Numbered from the stretch's first letter, positions 16,411-25,841 are shown. The stretch: DNA of 64,000 nt from Jeotgalicoccus sp036782755 (GCA_036782755.1 DAIPYL010000004.1:5158-69157); one strand, 5' to 3'. A program made the numbers and translations. The notes: generated from the sequence alone by a model not told the origin.

Positions 16411-17976
16411 TTATGCATTTACGCTTACTGCAGGTTCTGCCGCCTGTTCACTCATCAGATAGCGGTTTACTGCATTAATATATGCATTCGCCGAGGCTTC
16501 AAGCACGTCTTGAGCCGTGCCCCGTCCTGAAAACTGCTGATTGTTAATATTAAGCTGAACACGTGATTCTGCAAGCGCATCTTTCCCGCCGCCGACCGAG
16601 CTCAGCTGGTAATCAAGCAAGTTCGTCGTTTCAGAAAGTATTTCCTGTATTGCTTTATACAATGCTTCAACACTCCCCGAACCTGTAACTTCATGTGATA
16701 CCTGTTTACCTTCGGGTGTCACTACATCGATATGTGCTTTTGTCTGACCGTCCTGTTCATAATTCACGTGGAAGTTTTCGAGGACATAGCGTTCAATATT
16801 CGATGCATCTGTTTTTATTTCCATAATGATTGAATAGATATCATCGTCAGTAACTTCTTTCTTATGATCTGTCAGCTCTTTAAAGTTCTTAAATGCTGCT
16901 GCCAGTTCTTCATCAGTCAGCTCGACATTAAATGATTTCACTTTATCTTTAAATGCGTGGCGTCCTGAATGTTTTCCAAGGAACAGTGTGTTCGCTGAAT
17001 CTGCCGAAACCCCGACAAGTGCCGGAGAAACAATTTCATATGTCTCCGCATTTTTCAGCATGCCGTCCTGATGAATTCCTGATTCATGTGCGTAAGCATT
17101 GCGGCCGATAATTGCTTTGTTCGGCTGCACCGCCATGCCTGTCAGTTTAGCGACTATATCACTTGAACGTTTAATTTCCTGAAGATTTAAGTTCGTTGTA
17201 TATGGATAAAAGTCTCCGCGGATGTGAAGTGCGACAGCAATTTCTTCCAATGCAGCATTTCCTGCACGTTCACCGATACCGTTAATGGAGCATTCTATTT
17301 GTGTCGCTCCATTTTCAATACCTGCGATCGAGTTTGCGACTGCCATGCCAAGATCGTTATGACAATGTGTAGAGAGAATTGCTTCTTTAATATTCGGAAC
17401 ATTTTCCGAAACGTATTTAAACATTTCGCCGTATTCTTTCGGTGTTGTGTAGCCGACCGTATCAGGCAGGTTAATAATTGTTGCACCTGCCTCAATGACA
17501 GCTTCGATAATCTCAGCTAAGAAAGGCAGTTCAGTACGCGATGCATCTTCTGCTGACCATTCCACTTCATTAAATAATGTTTTGGAATACTTCACCATTT
17601 CTGCTGACGTATCAATTACCTGCTGCTTATCCATCTTCAGTTTGAATTCACGGTGAATCGGACTCGTCGCTAAAAAGATATGAATTCTCGGACTTGGTGT
17701 ATTTTTCAATGCTTCGTATGCACGATCAATATCATGTTTTTTCGTTCTCGCCAGTGCCGTTACCGATGACTTCTTAATCGTATCTGCAATGAGTTTCACT
17801 GCCTGGAAGTCACCTTCTGAAGATGCAGGAAAGCCTGCTTCTATAACGTCGACGCCGAGTCGTTCGAGCTGCTTTGCAATCTCCAGTTTTTCCTGTTTAT
17901 TTAAGTTGACTCCCGGTGACTGCTCACCATCTCTCAGCGTAGTATCAAAAATTTTAATATCAGTTATATCAGTCAT
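16411..17976 (-). CDS. leuA: 2-isopropylmalate synthase
   Basis: LeuA condenses acetyl-CoA with 2-oxoisovalerate, the committed step of leucine synthesis. I place the start at ATG 17976 (MTDITDIKIFDTTLRDGEQ) because GAGAGGAAGG lies just upstream; a longer frame to 18027 exists but lies in the ilvC end. The 521 residues hold the TIM barrel with the metal ligands in TLRDGEQSPG and STHCHNDLGMAVANS, a linker, and the C-terminal regulatory domain (from about residue 390) that allows leucine feedback. The start is 29 bases downstream of the ilvC stop. Confidence 0.95.
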   Translation of the reverse strand: MTDITDIKIFDTTLRDGEQSPGVNLNKQEKLEIAKQLERLGVDVIEAGFPASSEGDFQAVKLIADTIKKSSVTALARTKKHDIDRAYEALKNTPSPRIHIFLATSPIHREFKLKMDKQQVIDTSAEMVKYSKTLFNEVEWSAEDASRTELPFLAEIIEAVIEAGATIINLPDTVGYTTPKEYGEMFKYVSENVPNIKEAILSTHCHNDLGMAVANSIAGIENGATQIECSINGIGERAGNAALEEIAVALHIRGDFYPYTTNLNLQEIKRSSDIVAKLTGMAVQPNKAIIGRNAYAHESGIHQDGMLKNAETYEIVSPALVGVSADSANTLFLGKHSGRHAFKDKVKSFNVELTDEELAAAFKNFKELTDHKKEVTDDDIYSIIMEIKTDASNIERYVLENFHVNYEQDGQTKAHIDVVTPEGKQVSHEVTGSGSVEALYKAIQEILSETTNLLDYQLSSVGGGKDALAESRVQLNINNQQFSGRGTAQDVLEASANAYINAVNRYLMSEQAAEPAVSVNA

Positions 17977-18004
17977 ATTGACCTTCCTCTCTTCAGTTTT
18001 TATT

Positions 18005-19003
18005 TTATCTGATTGGATTTTGAACAAATGGCATTAAGTCTCTCAATTCCTGACCGACTGCCGTAATCGGATGGTTATATTCGCTGTTATTGATTGCGTT
18101 GTACTGAGGACGTCCCGCCTGATTTTCCAGAATCCATCCTTTAGCGAACTGGCCATTCTGGATTTCTGTCAGAACTTCGCCCATACGTTCTTTAGTTTCT
18201 TCATTGATTACACGCGGTCCGCTGACAAAGTCGCCCCACTGTGCTGTATCGGAGATCGAGTAGCGCATGTTTTCCATTCCGCCTTCGTACATTAAGTCCA
18301 CGATAAGTTTTAATTCATGCAGACATTCGAAGTAGGCAACTTCCGGCTGATAGCCAGCTTCAGTTAATGTTTCAAAACCTGCTTTAACTAATGAAGTCAG
18401 CCCGCCGCATAATACTGCTTGTTCTCCGAATAAATCCGTTTCTGTTTCTTCCTGGAATGATGTTTCGAGTACTCCGGCACGTGCAGCTCCAATGCCCTGA
18501 GCATAAGCTTTAGCAACATCCGAAGCATTTCCTGTTACGTCCTGGAATACACCGAATAATGCAGGTACACCCGCTTCTTCCTGGTATGTACGGCGCACTA
18601 AGTGTCCCGGTCCTTTAGGAGCAACTAAAAATACGTCTACATTTTCCGGAGGTACAACCTGATTGAAGTGAACGTTAAAGCCGTGTGCGAAAGCCAAGGC
18701 ACTGTGCTCTTTTAAATTGTCTTTAATTTCCGCTTCATATACTTTCGGCTGTCCTTCATCCGGCAGTAATACCATCGTTACGTCAGCATCTTTAACTGCT
18801 TCACCGACAGTTCTTACATCAAAGCCGTCTTCTTTCGCTTTATCGAATGATTTACCTTTACGCAGACCGACGATTACATTATGGCCTGAGTCTCTTAAGT
18901 TTTGGGCATGTGCATGCCCCTGCGAACCGTACCCTACGATCGCTACTGTTTTACCCTGTAAGCTCGCTGTATTGATATCTTTGTCATAATAAACTTTAGC
19001 CAT
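18005..19003 (-). CDS. ilvC: Ketol-acid reductoisomerase
   Basis: IlvC isomerises and reduces acetolactate and acetohydroxybutyrate with NADPH, using two Mg2+ ions. This is the short class I form (332 residues): Rossmann motif GYGSQGHAHAQNL (about 24-36), with LRKGKSFDKA in the cofactor-specificity loop, and the metal-binding acid residues DLFGEQ (about 190-195) and CLHELKLIVDL in the knotted C-terminal domain. It follows ilvN in the operon. Confidence 0.97.
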   Translation of the reverse strand: MAKVYYDKDINTASLQGKTVAIVGYGSQGHAHAQNLRDSGHNVIVGLRKGKSFDKAKEDGFDVRTVGEAVKDADVTMVLLPDEGQPKVYEAEIKDNLKEHSALAFAHGFNVHFNQVVPPENVDVFLVAPKGPGHLVRRTYQEEAGVPALFGVFQDVTGNASDVAKAYAQGIGAARAGVLETSFQEETETDLFGEQAVLCGGLTSLVKAGFETLTEAGYQPEVAYFECLHELKLIVDLMYEGGMENMRYSISDTAQWGDFVSGPRVINEETKERMGEVLTEIQNGQFAKGWILENQAGRPQYNAINNSEYNHPITAVGQELRDLMPFVQNPIR

Positions 19004-19036
19004 AATTTAATTTCTCCCTTTATATATATTATTTTT

Positions 19037-19552
19037 TTAAACACTTAGTGTTTTTAAATCCTGAATGCTTTTTTGCTGTCCGCGTCTGAATGCTGTAACA
19101 CCCGTACGGGATAAATCTTTCAGACCGTATGGTGTGAGCAGTTCGATTAACGCATCCACCTTATCAGGTTTGCCTGTTAATTCGATAATGAGTGAGTTTC
19201 TTGAAACATCGAGCACCCGTGCTCTGAACGGTTCGATAATACTTTGAATTTCACTTCTCGATGTACTGTTCGCTCCAACTTTAATCAGGGCAAGCTCTCT
19301 CGAGACAATTTTAGAATCGGTTATATCGTCGACTTTCAGAACATCGATTTGTTTGTGCAGCTGTTTAGTCAGCTGTTCCGAACTTTTATCGTTCGCAATA
19401 TCAACGACAATTGTCATCTTCGATATGCCCGGAGCTTCCGATACACCGACTGTAATACTTTCGATATTAAAACCGCGTTTGGCAAGCATGCCTGTGACTC
19501 TGTTCAGAACTCCGCTTGAATTTTGTACCGTTAATGTGATTATTCGCTGCAT
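19037..19552 (-). CDS. ilvN: Acetolactate synthase small (regulatory) subunit
   Basis: This subunit activates the catalytic subunit and makes it sensitive to valine. The 171 residues contain an N-terminal ACT domain (RIITLTVQNSSGVLNRVTGM) and a second ACT-like C-terminal domain. It overlaps the end of ilvB by 13 bases, a sign of translational coupling. Length is typical for the IlvH type (about 160-170 residues). Confidence 0.94.
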   Translation of the reverse strand: MQRIITLTVQNSSGVLNRVTGMLAKRGFNIESITVGVSEAPGISKMTIVVDIANDKSSEQLTKQLHKQIDVLKVDDITDSKIVSRELALIKVGANSTSRSEIQSIIEPFRARVLDVSRNSLIIELTGKPDKVDALIELLTPYGLKDLSRTGVTAFRRGQQKSIQDLKTLSV

Positions 19553-21270
19553 TTTCTCACTCCTATCATTTCGTGATTTCCTTTACCTGCCGGAACCATT
19601 GGATATACAAGATCAAGTTTTACAACTCTTGCATCAATAAGTACAGGTTCATCTGACGTCATCGCTGCTCTCAGTTCATCTGATACTTCGTCCTCCTGTG
19701 TGTATCTGAATGATTTAACACCAAAGCTCTCACCCAGTTTTACAAAATCCGGATTCGTCTGCATCAGTGATTCAGAGTAGCGCTCGTCATAAAACTTCTC
19801 CTGCCACTGTCTTACCATGCCAAGTGCTTCGTTGTTGACGATAACTACTTTTACCGGCAGATTGTACTGCTTAAGTGTCGCGAGTTCCTGCATTGTCATC
19901 TGGAACCCGCCGTCACCGACAACAGCAACAACTGTTTTTTCCGGGAATGCAAGCTGTGCACCGATTGCTGCAGGAAGGCCGAAGCCCATCGTTCCAAGTC
20001 CGCCTGAAGTAACAAAATGATTCGGCTGATTAAAACTGTAGAACTGTGCACTCCACATCTGATGCTGGCCGACATCTGTTGTTACTATCGCTTCGCCGTC
20101 AGTTGCTTCATATACTTGCTCGATAAGCCACTGCGGTGAAATTAAATCTTCACTGCGTTCATACCACAGCGGATTCTGTTCTTTATCAGTCTGTGTTTTA
20201 TGTCTCCAGCTGTCGATTACTTTCATATTACATTGTCCCGCATTTAACAGTTCCAGCGCTTCTTTCGCATCTGCAACGACCGGTATTTGAGTTTCGATGT
20301 TTTTTCCGATTTCAGCCGGATCGATATCGATATGTGCGACTCTGGCATGCGGCGCAAAGTCAGGAATTCTGCCTGTCAGTCTGTCATCAAACCGTGCACC
20401 GATATTGATCAGTAAGTCAGCATCATGGATTGCCATATTCGCGGCATACGTTCCGTGCATTCCCGCCATGCCAAGGAAGTTTTTATCGTCTGCGTTAAAT
20501 GTTCCAAGACCAAGCAGTGTTGACACAACCGGGATATCATACTTTTTAACGAATGCACGCAGTTCATCTGAAGCTTTTGCGAACTGGACACCTGCACCGG
20601 TTAAGACAACCGGACGTTCTGCTTTTTGCAATGCTTCAAGGAGTCGGCTGATTTGCAGCGGATTCGGCTTTGTTGTCGGCTGATAGCCCGGCAGACGGAT
20701 TGCATCGTCTGTCGTTTCTTCAACAGCTGCTTCCGAGATATTTTTAGGAATATCTACAACAACCGGACCCGGACGCCCGGTAGAAGCTATGTGAAAAGCT
20801 TCTTTAACGATTCGTTTTAAATCTTTGACATCTGTTACCTGATAGTTATGTTTTGTAATCGGTGTTGTTAAACCTATGATGTCTGCTTCCTGGAAAGCGT
20901 CTGTTCCGATAACTTTGGAAGATACCTGACCGGTAAATGCCACAATCGGCAGTGAATCCATCATTGCATCAGTTATGCCTGTAATTAAGTTCGTAGCACC
21001 TGGTCCGCTTGTTGCAATAACCACTCCCGGTTTGCTGCTCACTCTTGCATATCCTTCTGCTGCGTGGATTAAGCCTTGTTCATGTCTACAAAGAATGTGT
21101 TTGAATGAACTCTCATGACGGTAGAGTGCATCGTAAATCGGAAGGACTGCACCGCCCGGATAACCGAAGACAGTGTCTACTTTATGCTCCGCTAATGCTT
21201 CTACTAATAAGTCAGCACCTGTTTTTATATTCGCAATAACTTCCTGTGAGTGTTCAACTTCAACCTTCAT
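19540..21270 (-). CDS. ilvB: Acetolactate synthase large (catalytic) subunit
   Basis: This thiamine diphosphate enzyme makes acetolactate (for valine and leucine) or acetohydroxybutyrate (for isoleucine). The 576 residues show the TPP activation glutamate in CRHEQGLIHAAEGYAR (about 62-77), the FAD-binding middle domain, and GDGGFQMTMQELATL (about 454-468) of the TPP/Mg2+ motif. It is the first gene after the T-box leader, so expression of everything from here to ilvA should depend on that switch. Confidence 0.97.
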   Translation of the reverse strand: MKVEVEHSQEVIANIKTGADLLVEALAEHKVDTVFGYPGGAVLPIYDALYRHESSFKHILCRHEQGLIHAAEGYARVSSKPGVVIATSGPGATNLITGITDAMMDSLPIVAFTGQVSSKVIGTDAFQEADIIGLTTPITKHNYQVTDVKDLKRIVKEAFHIASTGRPGPVVVDIPKNISEAAVEETTDDAIRLPGYQPTTKPNPLQISRLLEALQKAERPVVLTGAGVQFAKASDELRAFVKKYDIPVVSTLLGLGTFNADDKNFLGMAGMHGTYAANMAIHDADLLINIGARFDDRLTGRIPDFAPHARVAHIDIDPAEIGKNIETQIPVVADAKEALELLNAGQCNMKVIDSWRHKTQTDKEQNPLWYERSEDLISPQWLIEQVYEATDGEAIVTTDVGQHQMWSAQFYSFNQPNHFVTSGGLGTMGFGLPAAIGAQLAFPEKTVVAVVGDGGFQMTMQELATLKQYNLPVKVVIVNNEALGMVRQWQEKFYDERYSESLMQTNPDFVKLGESFGVKSFRYTQEDEVSDELRAAMTSDEPVLIDARVVKLDLVYPMVPAGKGNHEMIGVRKCSE

Positions 21271-21300
21271 AATATTTCCTCCTTATAGCATAAACTTAAA

Positions 21301-21595
21301 ATAAAAAAGCCCATTTCTCTCAAAGATCATTGTAGTAATGATCAATGGGGAGAAAGGAGCTTTCACGGTACCACCCAAATTTGCATACACATTTCTATGT
21401 ATACCTCTGCAACTGGCATAACCAGTTAAAATTAGTAACGAGTTTTAACCCGTCCCTGCCTACTACTTTTCAGCCGGGCACTCAGGGATGAGATTCTCTA
21501 CTGCTGCATTCCGAGTTCGCACCAGCCACTCGGTCTCTGAAAATGTACTGCAGTATCGAAGTTCCCTTCAACGCTTTAAGTTTAACTATTTGAAT
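21301..21595 (-). promoter_or_regulatory. T-box riboswitch leader of the ilvBNC-leuABCD-ilvA operon
   Basis: A T-box leader senses uncharged tRNA and lets transcription pass the terminator when the amino acid is short. On the minus strand the conserved T-box GGGTGGTACCGTG lies at about 21366-21378 and is followed by a terminator hairpin ending in six T (21303-21308). A Stem I region with the apical GGCTGGTGCGAA element lies at 21513-21526. The likely specifier codon is CTC (21490-21492), followed by the customary A, which would pair with tRNA-Leu; ATC also occurs in this loop in other frames, so the amino acid assignment is less sure than the T-box itself. Confidence 0.92.
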
Positions 21596-21626
21596 TGTTT
21601 GATTATTTAAATTTCTTAATGAATGT

Positions 21627-21655
21627 ATAATACCCCGTATATAAAACAAAAGCAA
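21627..21655 (-). promoter_or_regulatory. Promoter of the ilv-leu T-box leader
   Basis: On the minus strand TTGCTT and TATTAT are separated by exactly 17 bases. The start of transcription would fall near 21620, right before the T-box leader. This separates ilvB and downstream genes from ilvD, which has its own upstream control. Confidence 0.65.
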
Positions 21656-21686
21656 CAGCAAAAAGTTAATTATTTTAAATAGTCTA

Positions 21687-21702
21687 ACATTTCTGACAAT
21701 GT
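21687..21702. promoter_or_regulatory. Possible CodY box upstream of the ilv promoter
   Basis: ACATTTCTGACAATGT is a near-palindrome matching 11 of 15 positions of the CodY consensus AATTTTCWGAAAATT. It lies about 65-80 bases upstream of the predicted transcription start. CodY represses ilv-leu operons in Staphylococcus and Bacillus, so the position is sensible, but a match of this quality can occur by chance. Confidence 0.35.
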
Positions 21703-21790
21703 AATCGTTTACAATATTGATATAGGTGCATTCCTGAAAATAAATTTTTAAATTACTTTTTACACATCAATAATTTAATCTGGAAAACAA

Positions 21791-21836
21791 TAAATCCGTA
21801 CGTCTCTTTACATTGAAAGTTAGACGTACGGATTTA
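21791..21836 (-). terminator. Hairpin after ilvD
   Basis: AAATCCGTACGTCT pairs perfectly with AGACGTACGGATTT over a 16-base loop. The following T-run is interrupted, so termination may be partial and ilvD could read into the ilvB leader. Confidence 0.65.
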
Positions 21837-21856
21837 AGCATTTTCTTATTAGTTTA

Positions 21857-23569
21857 TCAGTTTCTTCCCGGCAGATCGTCACGGTTAAAGAAATCTGTAA
21901 TTGCACCCTTCGACGATGAAGATACGATATGTGCATATTTACCAAGCACACCTTTACTGTGAAGAGGCGGCAATACTAAATCTTTACGGCGCTCTTCCAG
22001 CGCTTCATCAGAAACATTAAATGACAGTTCTTTCGTATCCTGGTCAATCGTAACGATGTCCCCTGTCTGAATTAATGCAACGTTGCCCCCGTCCTGTGCT
22101 TCCGGAGCAATATGTCCGACTACAAGTCCGTGAGTTCCGCCGCTGAAACGGCCGTCTGTTAAGAGCGCCACATCTTCTCCGAGACCCTTGCCGACGATTA
22201 AGCTGGAGAGTGACAGCATCTCCGGCATCCCCGGGCCGCCTTTAGGACCGACGTAACGGACGATAACAACATCACCTTTTACCACTTTATTTGCCATCAC
22301 CGCTTCAATTGCTTCCTGTTCAGTATCGAATACTTTTGCTTCACCGACATGACGTCGTACTTTGACACCCGATACTTTTGCTACTGCACCTTCCGGCGCA
22401 AGGTTACCTTTAAGTACAATTAACGGACCATCGGCACGTTTTGGATTCTCAAGCGGCAGTATAACATCCTGACCGGCTTTTAAATGTTCAACTTCTGCCA
22501 GGTTTTCAGCAATCGTCCTGCCTGTTACTGTCAGACAATCTCCATGAATATATCCTTTTTCATAAAGATACTTCATAACACCTTGAACGCCTCCGACATT
22601 AAACAAATCCTGGAAGACATATTTCCCTGATGGCTTAAGGTCCGCAAGATGCGGTACTTTCTCCTGGAAATCATTAAAATCATCAATTGTCAGTTCAACT
22701 TCTGCTGCGTGAGCAATTGCCAGGAGATGAAGTATCGCATTTGTCGATCCGCCAAGTGCAAGTACAACAGTGATTGCATTTTCAAAAGCTTCTCTTGTTA
22801 AGATATCTCTCGGATAAATTTCTTTTTCCAGAAGATTTAAGACAGCTTTACCCGCTTCATATACATCCTGCTCTTTTTCTTTCGTTACCGCAGGGTTTGA
22901 AGCTGATCCCGGAAGACTTAAGCCCATCGCTTCGATTGCTGCAGCCATAGTGTTTGCCGTATACATACCGCCGCATGCACCCGGCCCCGGACACCCGGCA
23001 CACTCTACTCTTTTAAGTTCAGCATCATCGATATCTCCGTTATTCCATTTACCTACACCTTCGAAGACAGATACGAGGTCGATATCCTGACCGTTGTGGC
23101 GTCCCGGGGCGATTGTTCCGCCGTAAACAAAGACAGCTGGAATATTAGTATTTGCAATTGCAATCGCACAGCCGGGCATGTTTTTATCACACCCGCCGAT
23201 TGCTACAAATGAATCGAAGTTCTGACCCTGCACCATCGTTTCAATTGAATCGGCAATGATGTCACGGGACGGCAGCGAAAATCGCATGCCAGGGGTTCCC
23301 ATTGCAATGCCGTCTGCTACAGTAATTGTGTTAAATTGAACGGGTACACCGCCCGCTTCAGATACGCCTTCTTTCGCAAATTGTGCAAGATCATTTAAAT
23401 GTACGTTACAAGGCGTTGTTTCCGCCCAGTTGCTGACAACTCCGATTTGCGGTTTCTTAAAACTCTCATCGTTAAAACCGACCGCTCTAAGCATTGCTCT
23501 ATTCGGTGCTTTTAATCCAATATCATCATATACATATGAACGAATTCTTATATCTTTTTTCTCTGTCAT
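21857..23569 (-). CDS. ilvD: Dihydroxy-acid dehydratase
   Basis: IlvD dehydrates dihydroxyisovalerate and dihydroxymethylvalerate, the common third step to valine and isoleucine. The 570-residue Fe-S enzyme shows the cluster cysteines in GGCDKNMPGC (about 123-132) and in CAGCPGPGACGGMYTANTM (about 191-209), and the C-terminal DGRFSGGTHG. It starts 24 bases after a transporter gene on the same strand and is separated from ilvB by a hairpin, a promoter and the T-box, so it is a distinct transcription unit from ilvB. Confidence 0.96.
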   Translation of the reverse strand: MTEKKDIRIRSYVYDDIGLKAPNRAMLRAVGFNDESFKKPQIGVVSNWAETTPCNVHLNDLAQFAKEGVSEAGGVPVQFNTITVADGIAMGTPGMRFSLPSRDIIADSIETMVQGQNFDSFVAIGGCDKNMPGCAIAIANTNIPAVFVYGGTIAPGRHNGQDIDLVSVFEGVGKWNNGDIDDAELKRVECAGCPGPGACGGMYTANTMAAAIEAMGLSLPGSASNPAVTKEKEQDVYEAGKAVLNLLEKEIYPRDILTREAFENAITVVLALGGSTNAILHLLAIAHAAEVELTIDDFNDFQEKVPHLADLKPSGKYVFQDLFNVGGVQGVMKYLYEKGYIHGDCLTVTGRTIAENLAEVEHLKAGQDVILPLENPKRADGPLIVLKGNLAPEGAVAKVSGVKVRRHVGEAKVFDTEQEAIEAVMANKVVKGDVVIVRYVGPKGGPGMPEMLSLSSLIVGKGLGEDVALLTDGRFSGGTHGLVVGHIAPEAQDGGNVALIQTGDIVTIDQDTKELSFNVSDEALEERRKDLVLPPLHSKGVLGKYAHIVSSSSKGAITDFFNRDDLPGRN

Positions 23570-23593
23570 AGTAAACCCCGCCTTTTTAATCTT

Positions 23594-24598
23594 TTAAACT
23601 TCTGATTGTTTTACTTCTTTATAATCTTCAACCGTTTCTATGTCTTCTTCAGTCATCTTGCTATCTGTTTTGAGTTTACTCAGCCAATTCGCTGCAAGTG
23701 AACCGGAAATATTATGCCACACACTGAACAGTGCGCCCGGTACAGCTGCAATCGGTGAGAAGTGTGTCGCCGCAAGAGTCGCTGCAAGACCTGAATTCTG
23801 CATCCCGACTTCAATAGATAAAGTTTTCGTATCCCTGAGATCAAAGCGGAGTACTTTACCAAGCAGGAATCCTGTTAAATAACCTAGTAAATTATGAAGT
23901 ATTACAACTGCAAAAATAAGTAATCCTGAAGTCAGTATATTTTCAACGTTATTTGATACTACCGCTGTAATTACACCGATAATCCCGATTACCGAAATTA
24001 ACGGCAGAACACCTACAGCCTGCTCTACTTTAGAACCCAGTAAATACTGTACTGCAACACCCAGTGCTATAGGTACAAGCACAATCTGGATAATTGAAAT
24101 AAACATTGCCGAGAAAGATACCGGAAGCCATGCACTTGCTAAAAGAAGTGTCAGCGCCGGCGTGACAATCGGTGCAAGTAAAGTCGTTACCGATGTTGCC
24201 GTAACGGATAATGCCATATTTCCTTTTGCAAGGAATGTCATGACGTTACTTGATGTACCGCCCGGTGAACAGCCGACAAGAATAACACCGATAGCGATTT
24301 CCGGCGGCAGCTGGAACAGAAATACCAGCCCAACTGCAATAAGCGGCATAATTGTATATTGAGCGACTGCAAGTGTAATTACCTCTTTAGGCGCTTTTAC
24401 CACCTGTTTAAAATCCTTAAATTTTAAAGTCAGACCCATGCCGAACATAATAATTCCGAGCAGCAGATTTATGTATGGTGCAATCCACGTAAAACCTCCA
24501 GGCAGGGCAAAAGCCAATGCTGCGAATAAAATGACCCAGACAGCAAACGTATTACCAATAAATGTACTCAGTTTGATTAAAGCTCTCACATGAACCAC
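23594..24598 (-). CDS. Bile acid:sodium symporter (BASS) family transporter
   Basis: BASS proteins carry organic anions with Na+; bacterial members include transporters of pantoate/ketopantoate and, in plants, pyruvate and keto acids. The 334 residues give about nine to ten hydrophobic helices, with the family motifs GIIMFGMGLTLK (about 48-59) and GCSPGGTSSNVMTFLAKGN (about 109-127), the crossover region that binds Na+ and substrate, and EVGMQNSGLAATLA. Start GTG 24598 or, better spaced from GGAG, GTG 24589. It is 24 bases upstream of ilvD and presumably cotranscribed, which suggests a keto- or hydroxy-acid of this pathway as substrate (inference). Confidence 0.85.
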   Translation of the reverse strand: MVHVRALIKLSTFIGNTFAVWVILFAALAFALPGGFTWIAPYINLLLGIIMFGMGLTLKFKDFKQVVKAPKEVITLAVAQYTIMPLIAVGLVFLFQLPPEIAIGVILVGCSPGGTSSNVMTFLAKGNMALSVTATSVTTLLAPIVTPALTLLLASAWLPVSFSAMFISIIQIVLVPIALGVAVQYLLGSKVEQAVGVLPLISVIGIIGVITAVVSNNVENILTSGLLIFAVVILHNLLGYLTGFLLGKVLRFDLRDTKTLSIEVGMQNSGLAATLAATHFSPIAAVPGALFSVWHNISGSLAANWLSKLKTDSKMTEEDIETVEDYKEVKQSEV

Positions 24599-24789
24599 TC
24601 CACTTTCACTTCTTATTTAGTTATAACAGGTATCATAACAGAAATATTGTAATTTTAGAATATTGATATTTGATTATTTTATAAATTCAGATAACTATGA
24701 GTTTATAAAAATGACTGCCGGCCTTGAATTCACTGCATTGTTATCGTTTACATTAAATAATAATAATTATGTGTAAAAATTTACAAACT

Positions 24790-24827
24790 AAAAAACCGGA
24801 GGAGTTATTTTAACTCTTCCGGTTCAG
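24790..24827 (-). terminator. Terminator after the DUF4064-like gene
   Basis: AACCGGAAGAGTTAAAATAACTCCTCCGGTT on the minus strand forms a 13-base stem with one mismatch, followed by TTTTTTAG. Confidence 0.85.
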
Positions 24828-24834
24828 TAATTTA

Positions 24835-25686
24835 TTATTTACGGTTTCTGCGATCAACGTTATCTCTTCTCGTACGCGCAGGGTCTTCTCTGTCAATTTT
24901 ATTCAATTCATCAAGATCGACTCCGCTGTTACGATTGTATTCGCGGTCTGTTACCGGGCGATTAATATTCTTTGAATCGATGTTGTTATCAACAGCGTTC
25001 ACATCATCTTCATCGATACGGCTGAATTTACGTGTACTTTCAATATCGTCATTATCAGCGTTATCGTTATAGCCGTATTCAGGATCTCTGTTCTGATGAA
25101 CTTTAACATCATCGTCAGCAGGAACTGCAGTGCGGTGCTGTTCAGTTCTGCGTTCCTGTTCCGGACGGTATTCATCACGAGTATTATAGTCATTGCGCTC
25201 ATCATGCGGGTGAGTATCCGCCGGATGCTCATTTTTAACTACAAGATCTTTACGTGCAAACAGCAGAATCGCTGCAATTACGAAGAATAATGATGAAATT
25301 AAAGTGACTACTAATGGTGCTGCAAGAATCGCTGCAAGCAGTAATAATATTCCTGCCAAAATTCTGCGGCGCATATTCAGCAACCCGATAATCGCTACAA
25401 TTAAAGGCAGTACCAGATACAATGCAATCATCCAGAAGTTACCCAGTAATCCAAGAGTTGTGTCAATTACCGCTTGCGGATCAGCACCCTGCAGATCCAT
25501 TGAAGAAAGCTCTGTTTCCATTTGTGTTGTTACATTGTCAATTGTGGCCGGATCGTTCATAGTAACTAATGAAAAAAACAATATTCCTGCTGTAAATGCC
25601 AGCAGTATAAGCCAGCCAAGCCAGCCGAAAATTCTTTCAGCAATACGGCTGACAGGTTTTACTGTCTGTGTATACTCTTTTGCCAT
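24835..25686 (-). CDS. Membrane protein with long charged tail (DUF4064-like)
   Basis: The 283-residue protein has a short basic N-terminus, four membrane segments (about 18-42, 78-100, 106-124, 125-145) and then about 140 residues of hydrophilic, low-complexity sequence rich in Asp, Asn, Arg and Glu. A loop containing MNDPATIDNVTTQ separates helices 1 and 2, as in DUF4064 proteins of staphylococci. The tail is probably disordered and cytoplasmic. I cannot assign a function. The ATG has TTAGGAGGATTATT immediately upstream, a strong site. It is a single-gene unit with its own terminator; its upstream region runs into an assembly gap. Confidence 0.65.
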   Translation of the reverse strand: MAKEYTQTVKPVSRIAERIFGWLGWLILLAFTAGILFFSLVTMNDPATIDNVTTQMETELSSMDLQGADPQAVIDTTLGLLGNFWMIALYLVLPLIVAIIGLLNMRRRILAGILLLLAAILAAPLVVTLISSLFFVIAAILLFARKDLVVKNEHPADTHPHDERNDYNTRDEYRPEQERRTEQHRTAVPADDDVKVHQNRDPEYGYNDNADNDDIESTRKFSRIDEDDVNAVDNNIDSKNINRPVTDREYNRNSGVDLDELNKIDREDPARTRRDNVDRRNRK

Positions 25687-25841
25687 AATAATCCTCCTAA
25701 TTTGTCTTTAGTGGTTAATACCCACACTGAACGTTCTCTAATCAAGTAACATTTTAAATTGTAAACATAGATCATTTGTGCAATTTATATTATGCAGTAT
25801 TTTGTTATCATCATATGATTGTATAATATTGTGAAGCTTAA

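Noticed and set aside
16411..18027. A 538-residue LeuA starting at 18027
   Set aside because: The extra 17 codons overlap the end of ilvC and lack the family start; ATG 17976 has a strong ribosome-binding site.
24630..24670. A CodY-like sequence upstream of the BASS gene (AATTTTAGAATATT)
   Set aside because: One base is missing from the palindrome centre, so spacing does not fit the CodY box.
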